A DNA stretch of 18,630 bases, taken from NCBI GenBank assembly GCA_023386455.1, contig JAEWJO010000551.1, positions 1-18,630 of the forward strand, written 5' to 3'. Below, piece by piece: positions 1 through 8,034 of the stretch. The translations under genes and the position numbers were made by a program. The DNA comes from Pseudomonadota bacterium. GTDB taxonomy: Bacteria; Myxococcota_A; Polyangia; Haliangiales; Haliangiaceae. The notes below the pieces were generated by a model that saw only the letters and a list, made by a program, of their open reading frames with translations, was not told the origin of the DNA and made no database searches. How positions within the stretch are numbered: the stretch's first letter is position 1; each line of letters starts with the position of its first letter.

Positions 1-1
1 C

Positions 2-67
2 ACTCGAGACATGGCGAAGCACTCAGGGCTCAGCCATTCGACCATCGGTCGTATCTGGCGGACGTTC
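2..67 (+). mobile_element. IS630-family transposase helix-turn-helix fragment fused in frame to cheA
   Basis: Codons from position 2 read T-R-D-M-A-K-H-S followed by GLSHSTIGRIWRTF. From memory, this matches the N-terminal helix-turn-helix of IS630-family transposases, where the same block is normally followed by GLQPHR and then a TFKLS segment. Here the similarity stops at the Phe codon (65-67) and CheA-like sequence (EELRDEL) follows without a frame change. Third-position A/T is slightly commoner here (4 of 18 codons from 14 to 67) than in the neighbouring coding sequence. No inverted repeat or TA duplication can be seen because the window begins here. Alternatives are an assembly chimera or chance resemblance of a short helical segment. 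Confidence 0.55.
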
Positions 68-1537
68 GAGGAGCTGCGAGACGAGCTCGCCGGAGCGCAG
101 CGGGTGGTCCGCACGAGTCTCGAGCACGCCGCACGCGAGCTCGATCACGTGTGCGCGAGCGCCGAGCAGCTGCGGCTGGTTCCGGCCGGCTCGCTGTTCA
201 CCTCGCTCGAGCGGACCGCGCGCGACGTCGCGCAGGCGCTCGACAAGAAGGTCACGTTTGTCGCGTACGGTGCCGACGTCCGCCTCGATGCGGCAGTCCT
301 CGCGACCGCGCAGAGCGCGCTCGTCCAGCTCGTGCGCAACGCGGTCGCACACGGCGCCGAGTCACCCGCCGAACGGCGTGCCGCCGGGAAGCCCGTCGAG
401 GCACACGTCGAGCTCGCGGTCGTGCGACGTGGACGCAGCGTCAGCTTCTCGTGTCGAGACGACGGGCGCGGGATCGACGTCAAGAGCGTGCAGCGAGCGG
501 CGATCGAGCGCGGTCTCGTCGCGGCCGATGCTCCGCTCGACGAGAGCACGCTCGTGCGCATCCTGCTCGACGGCCGGATCTCGACCTCTGCAGAGGTCAC
601 GCGGATGTCCGGACGTGGCGTCGGCCTCGACGTCGTTCGCGAGGCGACCGAGCGCCTCGGCGGCGAGGTCCGCATCGCCACGCAGTGGGGCCGCGGCACG
701 ACGTTCGACCTCGTGGTCCCGGCGACGCTCTCGTCGATCGAGGGGATCGCGATCGAGGTCGGCGGGGTCGTCGCGCGGCTCCCGCTCGATGCCGTCCGGT
801 CGACCCGGCGAGTCATCGACGCGGAGATCGTGCGTACGGCACGAGGCGAGGCGATCGAGGTCGATGGCTCGCTGATCCCGCTGCTCGGTCTCGGCTCGGT
901 GTTGCGCCGGCCGCCCTCGGAGCGCACGGCGTGGGCGGCCGTGATCGTCGAGTCCGCTGGCGAGCGCGTGGCGGTCACCGGCGATCGGATCGCCGGCACG
1001 TCGTCGATCGTCGTCCGTCCGGTCCCGGATGTCGCCGACGTCGATGCGGTCATCGCCGGTGCGGTCCTCGATGCCGATGGGACGGCACACGTCGTCCTCG
1101 ATCCCGAGCAGCTGATCGCCGCGGCGCTGCGGCAAGGACCTGCTGCCCCGCGCGCCCCACCGGTGCGGCGACCGGTGCTCGTCATCGACGACTCGCTGAC
1201 GACGCGCATGCTCGAGCAGAGCATCCTCGAGTCCGCAGGGTACGACGTCGACACCGCGATCTCCGGCGAGCAGGCGCTCGGCCTCGTGCGCGGCAAGAAG
1301 TACGCGCTGATCCTGTGCGACGTCGAGATGCCCGGTATCGACGGATTCACGGTCGTGGAGCGCCTTCGCGCCGATCCGGCACTGCGGGACATCCCGGTGA
1401 TCCTCGTGACCTCTCGGTCCTCGCCCGAGGATCTCGCGCGCGGCGAGGCCGTCGGCGCGCAGGGCTACATCGTCAAGAACCAGTTCGATCAGACCGACCT
1501 TCTCGCGCGCATCGCGCGTCTGACAGGAGCTCGCTGA
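2..1537 (+). CDS. cheA: CheA-type chemotaxis histidine kinase fused to a C-terminal receiver (5' end outside window or replaced)
   Basis: CheA autophosphorylates an HPt histidine and passes phosphate to receivers in a chemoreceptor array. Numbered from the ATG at 11, the protein shows part of the dimerisation/P3 region (about 20-55), a HATPase domain with N-box QLVRNAVAHG (107-116), G1 DDGRG (150-154) and G2 GRGVGLDVV (201-209), a CheW-like domain (about 237-375) and a receiver (about 388-505) with DD393-394, phosphoacceptor D437 and K489. CheA-receiver fusion is the architecture of myxobacterial FrzE. The HPt and CheY/CheB-binding regions are not in the window. The frame is open to the window edge, so the ATG at 11 is probably internal. 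The first about 22 codons resemble an IS630 transposase rather than CheA, so this may be a truncated or fused gene. The stop overlaps the cheB start. Family assignment is firm; the status of the N-terminus is uncertain. Confidence 0.9.
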   Translation, partial: TRDMAKHSGLSHSTIGRIWRTFEELRDELAGAQRVVRTSLEHAARELDHVCASAEQLRLVPAGSLFTSLERTARDVAQALDKKVTFVAYGADVRLDAAVLATAQSALVQLVRNAVAHGAESPAERRAAGKPVEAHVELAVVRRGRSVSFSCRDDGRGIDVKSVQRAAIERGLVAADAPLDESTLVRILLDGRISTSAEVTRMSGRGVGLDVVREATERLGGEVRIATQWGRGTTFDLVVPATLSSIEGIAIEVGGVVARLPLDAVRSTRRVIDAEIVRTARGEAIEVDGSLIPLLGLGSVLRRPPSERTAWAAVIVESAGERVAVTGDRIAGTSSIVVRPVPDVADVDAVIAGAVLDADGTAHVVLDPEQLIAAALRQGPAAPRAPPVRRPVLVIDDSLTTRMLEQSILESAGYDVDTAISGEQALGLVRGKKYALILCDVEMPGIDGFTVVERLRADPALRDIPVILVTSRSSPEDLARGEAVGAQGYIVKNQFDQTDLLARIARLTGAR

Positions 1538-2580
1538 TGCCCAGGATGCGTGTGCTCGTCGTCGAAGACTCGCTGACGGTGCGCCGTCAGCTGTGCGAGA
1601 TCCTGGAGGCCCACCGCGACATCGAGGTCGTCGGCGAGGCGGAGGACGGCAAGCGCGCGATCGAGCTGTGCGCGCAGCTGCGGCCCGACGTCATCTCGAT
1701 GGACATGATGATGCCGGTGATGTCCGGCCTCGCGGCGACCGAGTACATCATGGCGCACCATCCGGTGCCGATCCTCGTCGTGTCGTCGTCGTTCAACCGC
1801 GGCGAGCTGTTCAAGACCTACGACGCGCTCAACGCCGGGGCGGTCGACGTGATCGACAAGCCGCGCGGCGACGAGACCGAGGGGACGTGGGAGCAGCGCT
1901 ACGTGACGACGCTGAAGCTGGTCTCGCGCATCCGCGTGATCACGCACCTGCGCGCCAAGCTGCGGCCGAGGCCCGCGTCCGTGACGACGGCGAAGCTGCC
2001 GGTCGCGGCGCCGGTGGTTCGCGACCTCCTCGCGATCGGCGCGTCGACCGGTGGCCCCGGCGCGGTCGTCACGATCCTCCAGTCGCTTCCGCCCCGGCTG
2101 CGGACACCGATCCTGCTCGTGGTCCATCTCAACGAGCCGTTCGGCGCCGCGTTTGCCGAGTGGCTCGGCAACCAGAGCCCGCATCGCGTGACGTTCGCGC
2201 GCGACGGCGAGCCGCCGGGGCCAGGTGTAGCGATGGCGCCACCCGGCTGGCACGTCGTCCTCGAGAAAGGCGTGTTTCGGCTGTCCAAGGGGCCCGAGCG
2301 TCACTCGTGTCGACCGTCGGTCGATGTGCTGTTCGAGTCGCTCGCGCGCGAGGCGGGTCCCGCGACGGTCGCGTGCCTCTTGACCGGGATGGGCCGCGAC
2401 GGCGCCGCGGGTCTCCTCGCGATCCGCAACGCCGGCGGCTTCACGATCGCCCAGGACGAGGCGACGAGCGTCGTGTTCGGCATGCCGCGCGAGGCGATCG
2501 CACTCGACGCCGCGACGAAGGTGCTGCCGCTGCCCGACATCGGGCCGTATCTCTCGGCGCTCCTGGAGCGAACGGCATGA
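1537..2580 (+). CDS. cheB: CheB receptor glutamate methylesterase/deamidase
   Basis: This is the response-regulator methylesterase that removes methyl groups from (or deamidates) glutamates of chemoreceptors, giving adaptation opposite to CheR. The 347-aa protein has an N-terminal receiver (about 4-125; E10, D11, phosphoacceptor D56, K108), a linker, and a CheB methylesterase domain (about 162-345). The catalytic triad is visible as S170 in GASTGGP, H197 in VVHL and D288 in TGMGRDGA, close to S164/H190/D286 of E. coli CheB. Length and order are normal for the family. The start is set by a TGATG overlap with the upstream stop and an AGGAG at 1525-1529, 7 nt before the ATG. An alternative ATG lies at 1546. 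Its presence implies that an MCP and CheR belong to the same pathway, probably upstream of the window. It is translationally coupled to both neighbours. Confidence 0.96.
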   Translation: MPRMRVLVVEDSLTVRRQLCEILEAHRDIEVVGEAEDGKRAIELCAQLRPDVISMDMMMPVMSGLAATEYIMAHHPVPILVVSSSFNRGELFKTYDALNAGAVDVIDKPRGDETEGTWEQRYVTTLKLVSRIRVITHLRAKLRPRPASVTTAKLPVAAPVVRDLLAIGASTGGPGAVVTILQSLPPRLRTPILLVVHLNEPFGAAFAEWLGNQSPHRVTFARDGEPPGPGVAMAPPGWHVVLEKGVFRLSKGPERHSCRPSVDVLFESLAREAGPATVACLLTGMGRDGAAGLLAIRNAGGFTIAQDEATSVVFGMPREAIALDAATKVLPLPDIGPYLSALLERTA

Positions 2581-4523
2581 CCGATACCGTCGTGATCATC
2601 GACGACAGCCTGACGGTCCGCATGGACCTCGCGGAGGCGTTCGAGTCGGCGGGGTTCGCGGTCGTGCTGTGCGCATCGGCGGAGGCTGCTCGCGACGCGC
2701 TGAGGACCAGCCGGCCCGGCGTCATCGTGCTCGATGTCGTGCTGCCGGATGGCGACGGGGTCGAGCTGCTGCGCGAGATCCGCGCATCGGCGACGACCAG
2801 CGAGGCCGCCGTCCTGATGCTGTCGAGCGAGGCGGAGGTCCGCGACCGCGTGCGCGCGATGCAGACAGGCGCCGACGAGTATGTCGGCAAACCGTACGAC
2901 CGGTCCTACGTCGTCGCGAAGGCGCGCGAGCTGCTGCGCGTGCGTGGTGCGCCGGCCGGGACGTCGACGACCGTGCTCGTGGTCGACGACAGCGTGACGT
3001 TCCGCGAGCGCCTGCGCGAGACGCTCGAGGGCGCCGGCTACGTGGTGATGACCGCGTCGTCCGGCGAGGAGGGACTGCAGGTGGCGGCGAGCCATCGCCC
3101 GAGCGCGATCATCGTCGACGGCGAGCTGCCCGGCATCGACGGCGCGACCGTGATCCGCCGCATTCGCCTCGACGGGGCGCTGCGCGGGACGCCGTGCCTG
3201 CTCCTGACCGCTGCACGCGGGAGCGACGCCGAGGTGCGCGCCCTCGACGCCGGCGCCGATGCGTTCGTCCTGAAGGACGAGGACCTGACGCTCGTGCTGG
3301 CGCGCCTGAGCGCCGCGATGCGCGATGCCGGCGACGCCGAGCAGCAGGCCGCGAGCTTGCTCGGCCCGCACAAGGTGCTCGCGATCGACGACGATCCGGA
3401 CTACGTCCAGGCGCTCGCCGAGGCGCTGCGCGACGACGGCGTCGACGTCGCGATCGCGCGGTCGGGCGAGGAAGGTCTCGAGGTCCTCGCGGTCCAGGCG
3501 ATGGACTGCGTGCTGATCGCCGCCGACCTTCCGGGCCTCGGCGGGCTCGAGACATGTCGATCGATCAAGGCAGCGCCGTTCGCGCGTGACCTGCCGGTGA
3601 TCCTGATGACGTCCGGCGACGAGCGCGCCGCGCTGGCCGATGGGCTTGCCGCGGGGGCCGACGACTTCACCGCGAAGACGACCGAGCTGTCGCTCGTGAA
3701 GGCGCACGTGCGCGCGCAGCTGCAGCGCAAGCAGCGCCACGACGAGAATCGACGCATCCGCGAGCAGCGGCTGCGCAGCGAGTTCGAGGCCGCGGAGGCG
3801 ATGGCGGCGCGCGAGCTGGCGGCGGCACGCGCGGCACTCGCGGAGGAGCTCCAGCGCAAGAATCAGGAGCTCGAGGCGTTCAGCTCGTCGGTCTCGCATG
3901 ATCTCCGGGCACCGCTGCGCTCGATCGATAGCTTCACGCGCATGCTCGAGGAGGACTATAACGAGCGCCTCGACGATACGGGGCGCGGCTACATCCGGCG
4001 CGTCCGCGCGGCGACGAAGCGGATGGGCGAGCTGATCGAGGATCTGCTGAAGCTTGCCCGCGTGTCCGCCGTCGAGCTGCGCGTCCAGCCGGTCGACGTC
4101 ACCGCCGAGGCGAGGTCGATCCTCGGCCAGCTGCGCGATCGCGATCCGGCGCGCAACGTCGACGTGCGCGTCGCCGACCACCTGCTCGCCGAGGCCGACC
4201 GCGGCCTGTTTCGCACGATGCTCGAGAACCTCCTGTCGAATGCGTGGAAATACACAGCACGCAAGGAGCGCGCCTCGATCGAGGTCGGGAGCACGGACCG
4301 TTCCGGCGAGCGCGTGTTCTTCGTCCGCGACAATGGCGCGGGCTTCGCAGCGGAGCAGGCGGACCGGTTGTTCCGACCGTTTCAGCGCCTGCACGCGGCG
4401 AGCGAGTTCGAGGGCACCGGAATCGGGCTCGCGACAGTTCACCGCATCGTCACGCGGCACGGCGGACGCGTGTGGGCCGAGGGTGCTCCCGACGCAGGCG
4501 CGACGGTGTACTTCCGAATCTGA
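2577..4523 (+). CDS. Triple-receiver sensor histidine kinase (REC-REC-pseudoREC-HK)
   Basis: A 648-aa cytoplasmic hybrid kinase without membrane or sensory segments; input would come through its receivers. REC1 (about 4-120) has DD9-10, D53 and K105. REC2 (about 132-250) has DD137-138, D181 and K233. REC3 (about 266-385) has the acidic cluster 271-273, T345 and K367, but the phosphoacceptor position is Ala315 (in LIAADLPG). A charged coiled-coil linker (about 386-435) leads to HisKA with H441 (SHDLRAPL), the N-box (ENLLSNAWKYT, 550-560), G1 DNGAGF (585-590) and G2 GTGIGLATV (613-621). The kinase core resembles the phytochrome-type HisKA/HATPase class. The start uses an ATGA overlap with cheB and a GGAG at 2565-2568. 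As the third gene of the unit it is a plausible phosphate sink or output integrator for CheA; that role is inference. Confidence 0.93.
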   Translation: MTDTVVIIDDSLTVRMDLAEAFESAGFAVVLCASAEAARDALRTSRPGVIVLDVVLPDGDGVELLREIRASATTSEAAVLMLSSEAEVRDRVRAMQTGADEYVGKPYDRSYVVAKARELLRVRGAPAGTSTTVLVVDDSVTFRERLRETLEGAGYVVMTASSGEEGLQVAASHRPSAIIVDGELPGIDGATVIRRIRLDGALRGTPCLLLTAARGSDAEVRALDAGADAFVLKDEDLTLVLARLSAAMRDAGDAEQQAASLLGPHKVLAIDDDPDYVQALAEALRDDGVDVAIARSGEEGLEVLAVQAMDCVLIAADLPGLGGLETCRSIKAAPFARDLPVILMTSGDERAALADGLAAGADDFTAKTTELSLVKAHVRAQLQRKQRHDENRRIREQRLRSEFEAAEAMAARELAAARAALAEELQRKNQELEAFSSSVSHDLRAPLRSIDSFTRMLEEDYNERLDDTGRGYIRRVRAATKRMGELIEDLLKLARVSAVELRVQPVDVTAEARSILGQLRDRDPARNVDVRVADHLLAEADRGLFRTMLENLLSNAWKYTARKERASIEVGSTDRSGERVFFVRDNGAGFAAEQADRLFRPFQRLHAASEFEGTGIGLATVHRIVTRHGGRVWAEGAPDAGATVYFRI

Positions 4524-4556
4524 ACCGTTCTCGGGTACTCTCTCGCGACTTCCGCG

Positions 4557-5747
4557 ATGCAGAATCCGGTCACGGTAACGACGACAGACGGGCTGGATTC
4601 GCGCGGGCTGTTCACGACGGTCGAGGAGTCGCCGGAGGCGCTCGAGCGGCACGTCGCCGCGTGGGACGTGCTCGCACGGCACGCCGCCGAGCCGAACCCG
4701 TTCTACGAGTCGTACGCGTTGCTCGCGGCATGGCGGCACCTGCGGCCGGAAGGTCTCCGCGTCGTCTGCGTGTGGTCGCCGAACGTGCTGCCGGGCAAGT
4801 CGCCGCACCTCGCCGGCGTGTTCCCGATCGTGCGCCGCGATCGCTACAAGGGGATGCCGCTCCCGGTGTACTCGACGTGGCATCACCTCTACACGTACTC
4901 GTCGACACCGCTGCTCCGCGCCGAGGCCGCGCCGGAGGTCCTCGCGGCATTCTTCGCGTGGCTGCGCGACACCGACGCCGCGCTGTTCGAGCTGCCGGGT
5001 GTCACGTCCGACGGCGCGTTTCGCCACGCGCTGATCGACACGCTCAACGAGCTCGGCTTGCGCGCGTTCCACGATGCCGTGCACACGCGCGCCTTCTTTC
5101 GCGCGGGGGCGTCGACCGAGCAGTACCTCGATCGGGCGATGTCGGGGAAGAAGCGCAAGGAGCTGCGACGCCAGGAGCGCCGCCTCGGCGAGACGGGCAC
5201 GCTCGCGTATGAAGAGCTCCTGCCCGACGGCAACCTCGCGACGTGGCTCGACGAGTTCCTCGCGCTCGAGGCGCTCGGCTGGAAGGGTCGCGAGGGTACG
5301 GCGCTGCAGCAGGATGGACCTGCGATCTCGCTGTTTCGCGCGTATGCCGAGGGCGCGTTCGCGCGGAAGCGCTGGATGGCGCTCGCGATGCGCCTCGACG
5401 GCCGGGCGATCGCGATGAAGTGCAACCTGCTCGCCGGCGACGGCGCCGTCGCGTTCAAGATCGCGTACGACGAGAGCTTCGCGCGGTTCTCGCCCGGTGT
5501 GCTGCTCGAGATCGAGCACCTCCGGCGGCTCCACGAGCAGCCGGGCGCGCCGCTGTGGATGGACTCGGGCGCCGCCGCCGACCATCCGATGATCGGTCAT
5601 CTATGGCGGGACAAGATCGCGATCGAGAAGCTCGTCATTCCGGCGGGCAAGCGACGCGGCGAGCTCGCGGTCGCCGCGCTGCCGCTCGTTCGCTGGACCT
5701 CGCATGCGGTCAAGGCAACCTGGCACCTGCTCCGCCGAAGGACATGA
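4557..5747 (+). CDS. CelD/BcsL-type GNAT acetyltransferase (Acetyltransf_6 / FemAB-like)
   Basis: A 396-aa protein of the tandem-GNAT family often found in exopolysaccharide and cellulose loci, where members acylate glycan or cell-envelope substrates. Recognisable family blocks are a basic stretch GKKRKELRRQERRL (197-210), FLALEALGWKGREGTAL (234-250), the strand-turn DGRAIAMKCNLL (281-292) and AYDESFARFSPGVLLE (303-318). There is no signal peptide or membrane segment. The C-terminal about 20 residues are basic and aromatic and could contact membrane. The gene starts 33 bp after the kinase with no visible terminator and only a weak ribosome binding site. It is followed 2 bp later by the JmjC-like gene, so it heads a compact three-gene cassette. 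Substrate is unknown. Family confidence is high; the pathway is inferred from neighbours. Confidence 0.85.
   Translation: MQNPVTVTTTDGLDSRGLFTTVEESPEALERHVAAWDVLARHAAEPNPFYESYALLAAWRHLRPEGLRVVCVWSPNVLPGKSPHLAGVFPIVRRDRYKGMPLPVYSTWHHLYTYSSTPLLRAEAAPEVLAAFFAWLRDTDAALFELPGVTSDGAFRHALIDTLNELGLRAFHDAVHTRAFFRAGASTEQYLDRAMSGKKRKELRRQERRLGETGTLAYEELLPDGNLATWLDEFLALEALGWKGREGTALQQDGPAISLFRAYAEGAFARKRWMALAMRLDGRAIAMKCNLLAGDGAVAFKIAYDESFARFSPGVLLEIEHLRRLHEQPGAPLWMDSGAAADHPMIGHLWRDKIAIEKLVIPAGKRRGELAVAALPLVRWTSHAVKATWHLLRRRT
5737..5742 (+). promoter_or_regulatory. Shine-Dalgarno GAAGGA deciding the start of the JmjC-like gene
   Basis: GAAGGA lies inside the end of the acetyltransferase gene, 7 nt before the ATG at 5750 but only 1 nt before the ATG at 5744 that overlaps the upstream stop. 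The spacing favours 5750. Confidence 0.6.
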
Positions 5748-5749
5748 GC

Positions 5750-6571
5750 ATGTCACTCCTCGAGCTCGACACGACGCGCTTCGCAAAGGACTTCAACCTC
5801 CGGCCGTTCTCGGTGCGCCATCACCTCGTCGATCACCCGGCGTTCGAGCTCGAGCGCCTCGTCGAGCTCGCGCGGCGCATGCCGGCGGACCGGGTCGAGT
5901 ACAACGCGGGCGATCTGCCGCTGACGCAGGACCCGAAGCTGACGCCGCAGACCGGGCTGTCGATCGAGGAGACGGTCCGGCGGATACACGAGGCGCGGTC
6001 GTGGATGGTGCTGAAGAGGGTCGAGACCGACGACGAATACGCACGGATCCTCGATCAGTGTCTCGATCAGGTGGTGCCGTACGCGCCGGGCATGCGCGGC
6101 AGGCAGGCGTTCATCTTCATCTCGTCGCCCGGCTCGGTGACGCCGTACCACATCGATCACGAGTACAACTTCCTGCTGCAGATCCGCGGCACGAAGCACA
6201 TGACGATCTTCGACCGCAGCGCGCTGTCGGAGGAGGCGATCGAGCGCTTCTATCGCGGCGAGCATCGCAACCTCGTGTTCGACGAGAATCGCGCGGCGGA
6301 GGGCCGCACGTTCGAGCTGGAGCCGGGCCGCGGCGTGCACGTGCCGGTCAACGCGCCTCACTACGTGAAGAACGGGACGCAGGCGTCGGTGTCGTTCAGC
6401 ATCACGTTCCGGACGCCCGAAGGCGATCGCCGCAGCTCGGTGTATCGCGTGAACGAGCGCATGCGATCGCTCGGGATCAAGCCGCGACCCGTCGGTCAGC
6501 AACCGATCGTCGATCGCGCGAAGTACCTCGGATACGCGCTGTACAAGCGAGTACAGCGGCTGGGGCGCTGA
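5750..6571 (+). CDS. JmjC/cupin_8-like putative Fe(II)/2-oxoglutarate-dependent oxygenase
   Basis: A 273-aa protein with a double-stranded beta-helix (cupin) core. The expected facial triad is visible: H134 and D136 in TPYHIDHEYN, and H204 in VNAPHYVKNG. Lys149 (GTKHMTIF) follows D136 by 13 residues, the same spacing as D201 to the 2-oxoglutarate-binding K214 of human FIH. Members of this superfamily hydroxylate proteins, peptides or small molecules; some bacterial ones are annotated only as cupin-like. There is no signal peptide. It sits between the acetyltransferase (2-bp gap) and the flippase (TGATG overlap), so a role in making or modifying a membrane-exported glycan or lipid-linked molecule is likely but inferred. 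All triad residues are intact, arguing for an active enzyme. The start at 5750 was chosen by ribosome binding site spacing; 5744 is the alternative. Confidence 0.85.
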   Translation: MSLLELDTTRFAKDFNLRPFSVRHHLVDHPAFELERLVELARRMPADRVEYNAGDLPLTQDPKLTPQTGLSIEETVRRIHEARSWMVLKRVETDDEYARILDQCLDQVVPYAPGMRGRQAFIFISSPGSVTPYHIDHEYNFLLQIRGTKHMTIFDRSALSEEAIERFYRGEHRNLVFDENRAAEGRTFELEPGRGVHVPVNAPHYVKNGTQASVSFSITFRTPEGDRRSSVYRVNERMRSLGIKPRPVGQQPIVDRAKYLGYALYKRVQRLGR

Positions 6572-8034
6572 TGTCACTCGCGCGCAGGGCCGCACGCGGC
6601 GCGATCTGGACGATCATCTCGAGCATGGGGGCGCGCGCGATCGGCGTCGCCGGCACGCTCGTGATGACGAGGTACCTGAACCCGACGCAGATCGGTGAGG
6701 TCTCCGACGCCGTCATCATCGCGATGACCGCGAACTGGGCGACGATCTGGGGCTTCGGCCAGTACGCCGTCGTTCGCGGCCGCGGTCCCGACGCCGCCGA
6801 GGTGACGTGGCACGCGACCGTCGCCTACGTGACGCTCGGTGCATTCGCGCTCGGGCTGGTCGCGCTGTTCGGAGGACGACTCGCGCCGTTCTTCGACGCG
6901 CCGCGTGCAGCCGCCTACATCCCCGGCGTCGCGCTCGCGATGTTCATCCGCCGGTTCGGCGCGATTCCCGAGCGCGTGCTTCAGCGCCAGCTCAAGTTCC
7001 GCGCGCCGGGCATGGCGCTGTTCGCGGGCGAGCTCGTCTACACCATGACGGCGCTGTCGCTCGCGGCGACCGGCCACGGCGGGTGGTCGATCATCTACGC
7101 GAACATCGTCCAGTCATGCGTCGTCGTCGCGGTCCTGATCCGCGCGGCGGGGTTCGCGAGCTGGGCGACCCCGACGACACTGAAGTGGTCGCGGTTCGCC
7201 GACATGCTGAAGTACGGCCTGCCGCTCGGCGTCCAGGGCCTCGCGCACGGCGCGTCGCGCTACTGGGACAACCTGACCATCTCGCACTACTTCGGTCCCG
7301 GGCCGACGGGCGCGTACAACATGGCCTACAACCTCGCCGACATCCCGGCGGTGCAGGTCGGCGAGCAGATCGCGCTCGTGCTGATGCCCTCGATGGCCGA
7401 GCTGCCGCCGGAACGCCGGCCGCGCGCGCTCGAGCGATCGACGGCGCTGCTCTCGGTGATCATCTTCCCACTCGCGGTCGGGCTCGGCCTCGTCGCGGAT
7501 CCGCTGATCGCGCTCATCCTGCCCGCCAACGAGTGGCAGCTCGTCGCACCACTGCTCGCGGTGCTCGCGTGCCTGTCGGTGTTCCGGCCGGTCGTCTGGG
7601 TGATCTCGGCGTACCTCGAGGCGGAGTCCAAGACGAACCGCCTGATGGTGCTCGAGGTCGCGAAGCTCGCGCTGCTCGTGCTCGGGATCATCGCGCTTCA
7701 GCGCTTCGGCATTCGTGTCGCGAGCGGCGCGGTCGGCGCTGCGTTCGGCATCACGGCGATCGCCGGCGTCATGCTCGTGCTCCGCGAGGGACCGTCGCCG
7801 CGGCGCTTGCTCGTCGGGTTCCTGCAGCCACTCGCCGCGTGCGCGGTGATGGCGGCCGCGGTGCTCGGCGTGCGCGAAGGGCTCGTCGTGATGGACTGGA
7901 CCCATCCCGGCGTGATGCTCGCCGCGATGATGCTCACCGGCGCGGCCTCCTACGTGATCGCGGCGCTGATCATCTGTCGCGAGACGTCGCGCGACCTGCT
8001 CGATCTGGTCAAGAAGGCTCTGTCGAAGAGCTGA
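6571..8034 (+). CDS. Polysaccharide/oligosaccharide flippase family membrane protein (Wzx/PST-like)
   Basis: A 487-aa, strongly hydrophobic multi-pass protein with roughly 12-14 predicted transmembrane segments. The N-terminal pattern (ARRAARGAIWTIIS, then TRYLNPTQIGEVSDA) is typical of the MOP-superfamily PST transporters that flip lipid-linked oligosaccharides across the inner membrane. A central amphipathic stretch (YGLPLGVQGLAHGASRYWDN, followed by FGPGPTGAYNMAYN) corresponds to the start of the second transporter half. Length is normal. The ATG overlaps the upstream TGA (TGATG), giving tight coupling. No glycosyltransferase or Wzy polymerase is in the window, so the substrate is unknown. 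The 3' end overlaps the convergent PilZ gene by 26 bp. Confidence 0.9.
   Translation: MSLARRAARGAIWTIISSMGARAIGVAGTLVMTRYLNPTQIGEVSDAVIIAMTANWATIWGFGQYAVVRGRGPDAAEVTWHATVAYVTLGAFALGLVALFGGRLAPFFDAPRAAAYIPGVALAMFIRRFGAIPERVLQRQLKFRAPGMALFAGELVYTMTALSLAATGHGGWSIIYANIVQSCVVVAVLIRAAGFASWATPTTLKWSRFADMLKYGLPLGVQGLAHGASRYWDNLTISHYFGPGPTGAYNMAYNLADIPAVQVGEQIALVLMPSMAELPPERRPRALERSTALLSVIIFPLAVGLGLVADPLIALILPANEWQLVAPLLAVLACLSVFRPVVWVISAYLEAESKTNRLMVLEVAKLALLVLGIIALQRFGIRVASGAVGAAFGITAIAGVMLVLREGPSPRRLLVGFLQPLAACAVMAAAVLGVREGLVVMDWTHPGVMLAAMMLTGAASYVIAALIICRETSRDLLDLVKKALSKS

Noticed and set aside
4524..4556. Possible terminator between the tri-REC kinase and the acetyltransferase gene
   Set aside because: The 33 bp contain no convincing stem-loop and no T tract.
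2301..5600. 1099-codon open frame on the minus strand opposite cheB, the tri-REC kinase and the acetyltransferase
   Set aside because: It is an antisense shadow caused by high GC with few stop codons. Its translation is Arg/His/Gln-rich low-complexity with no domain, and the plus-strand frames encode clear families.
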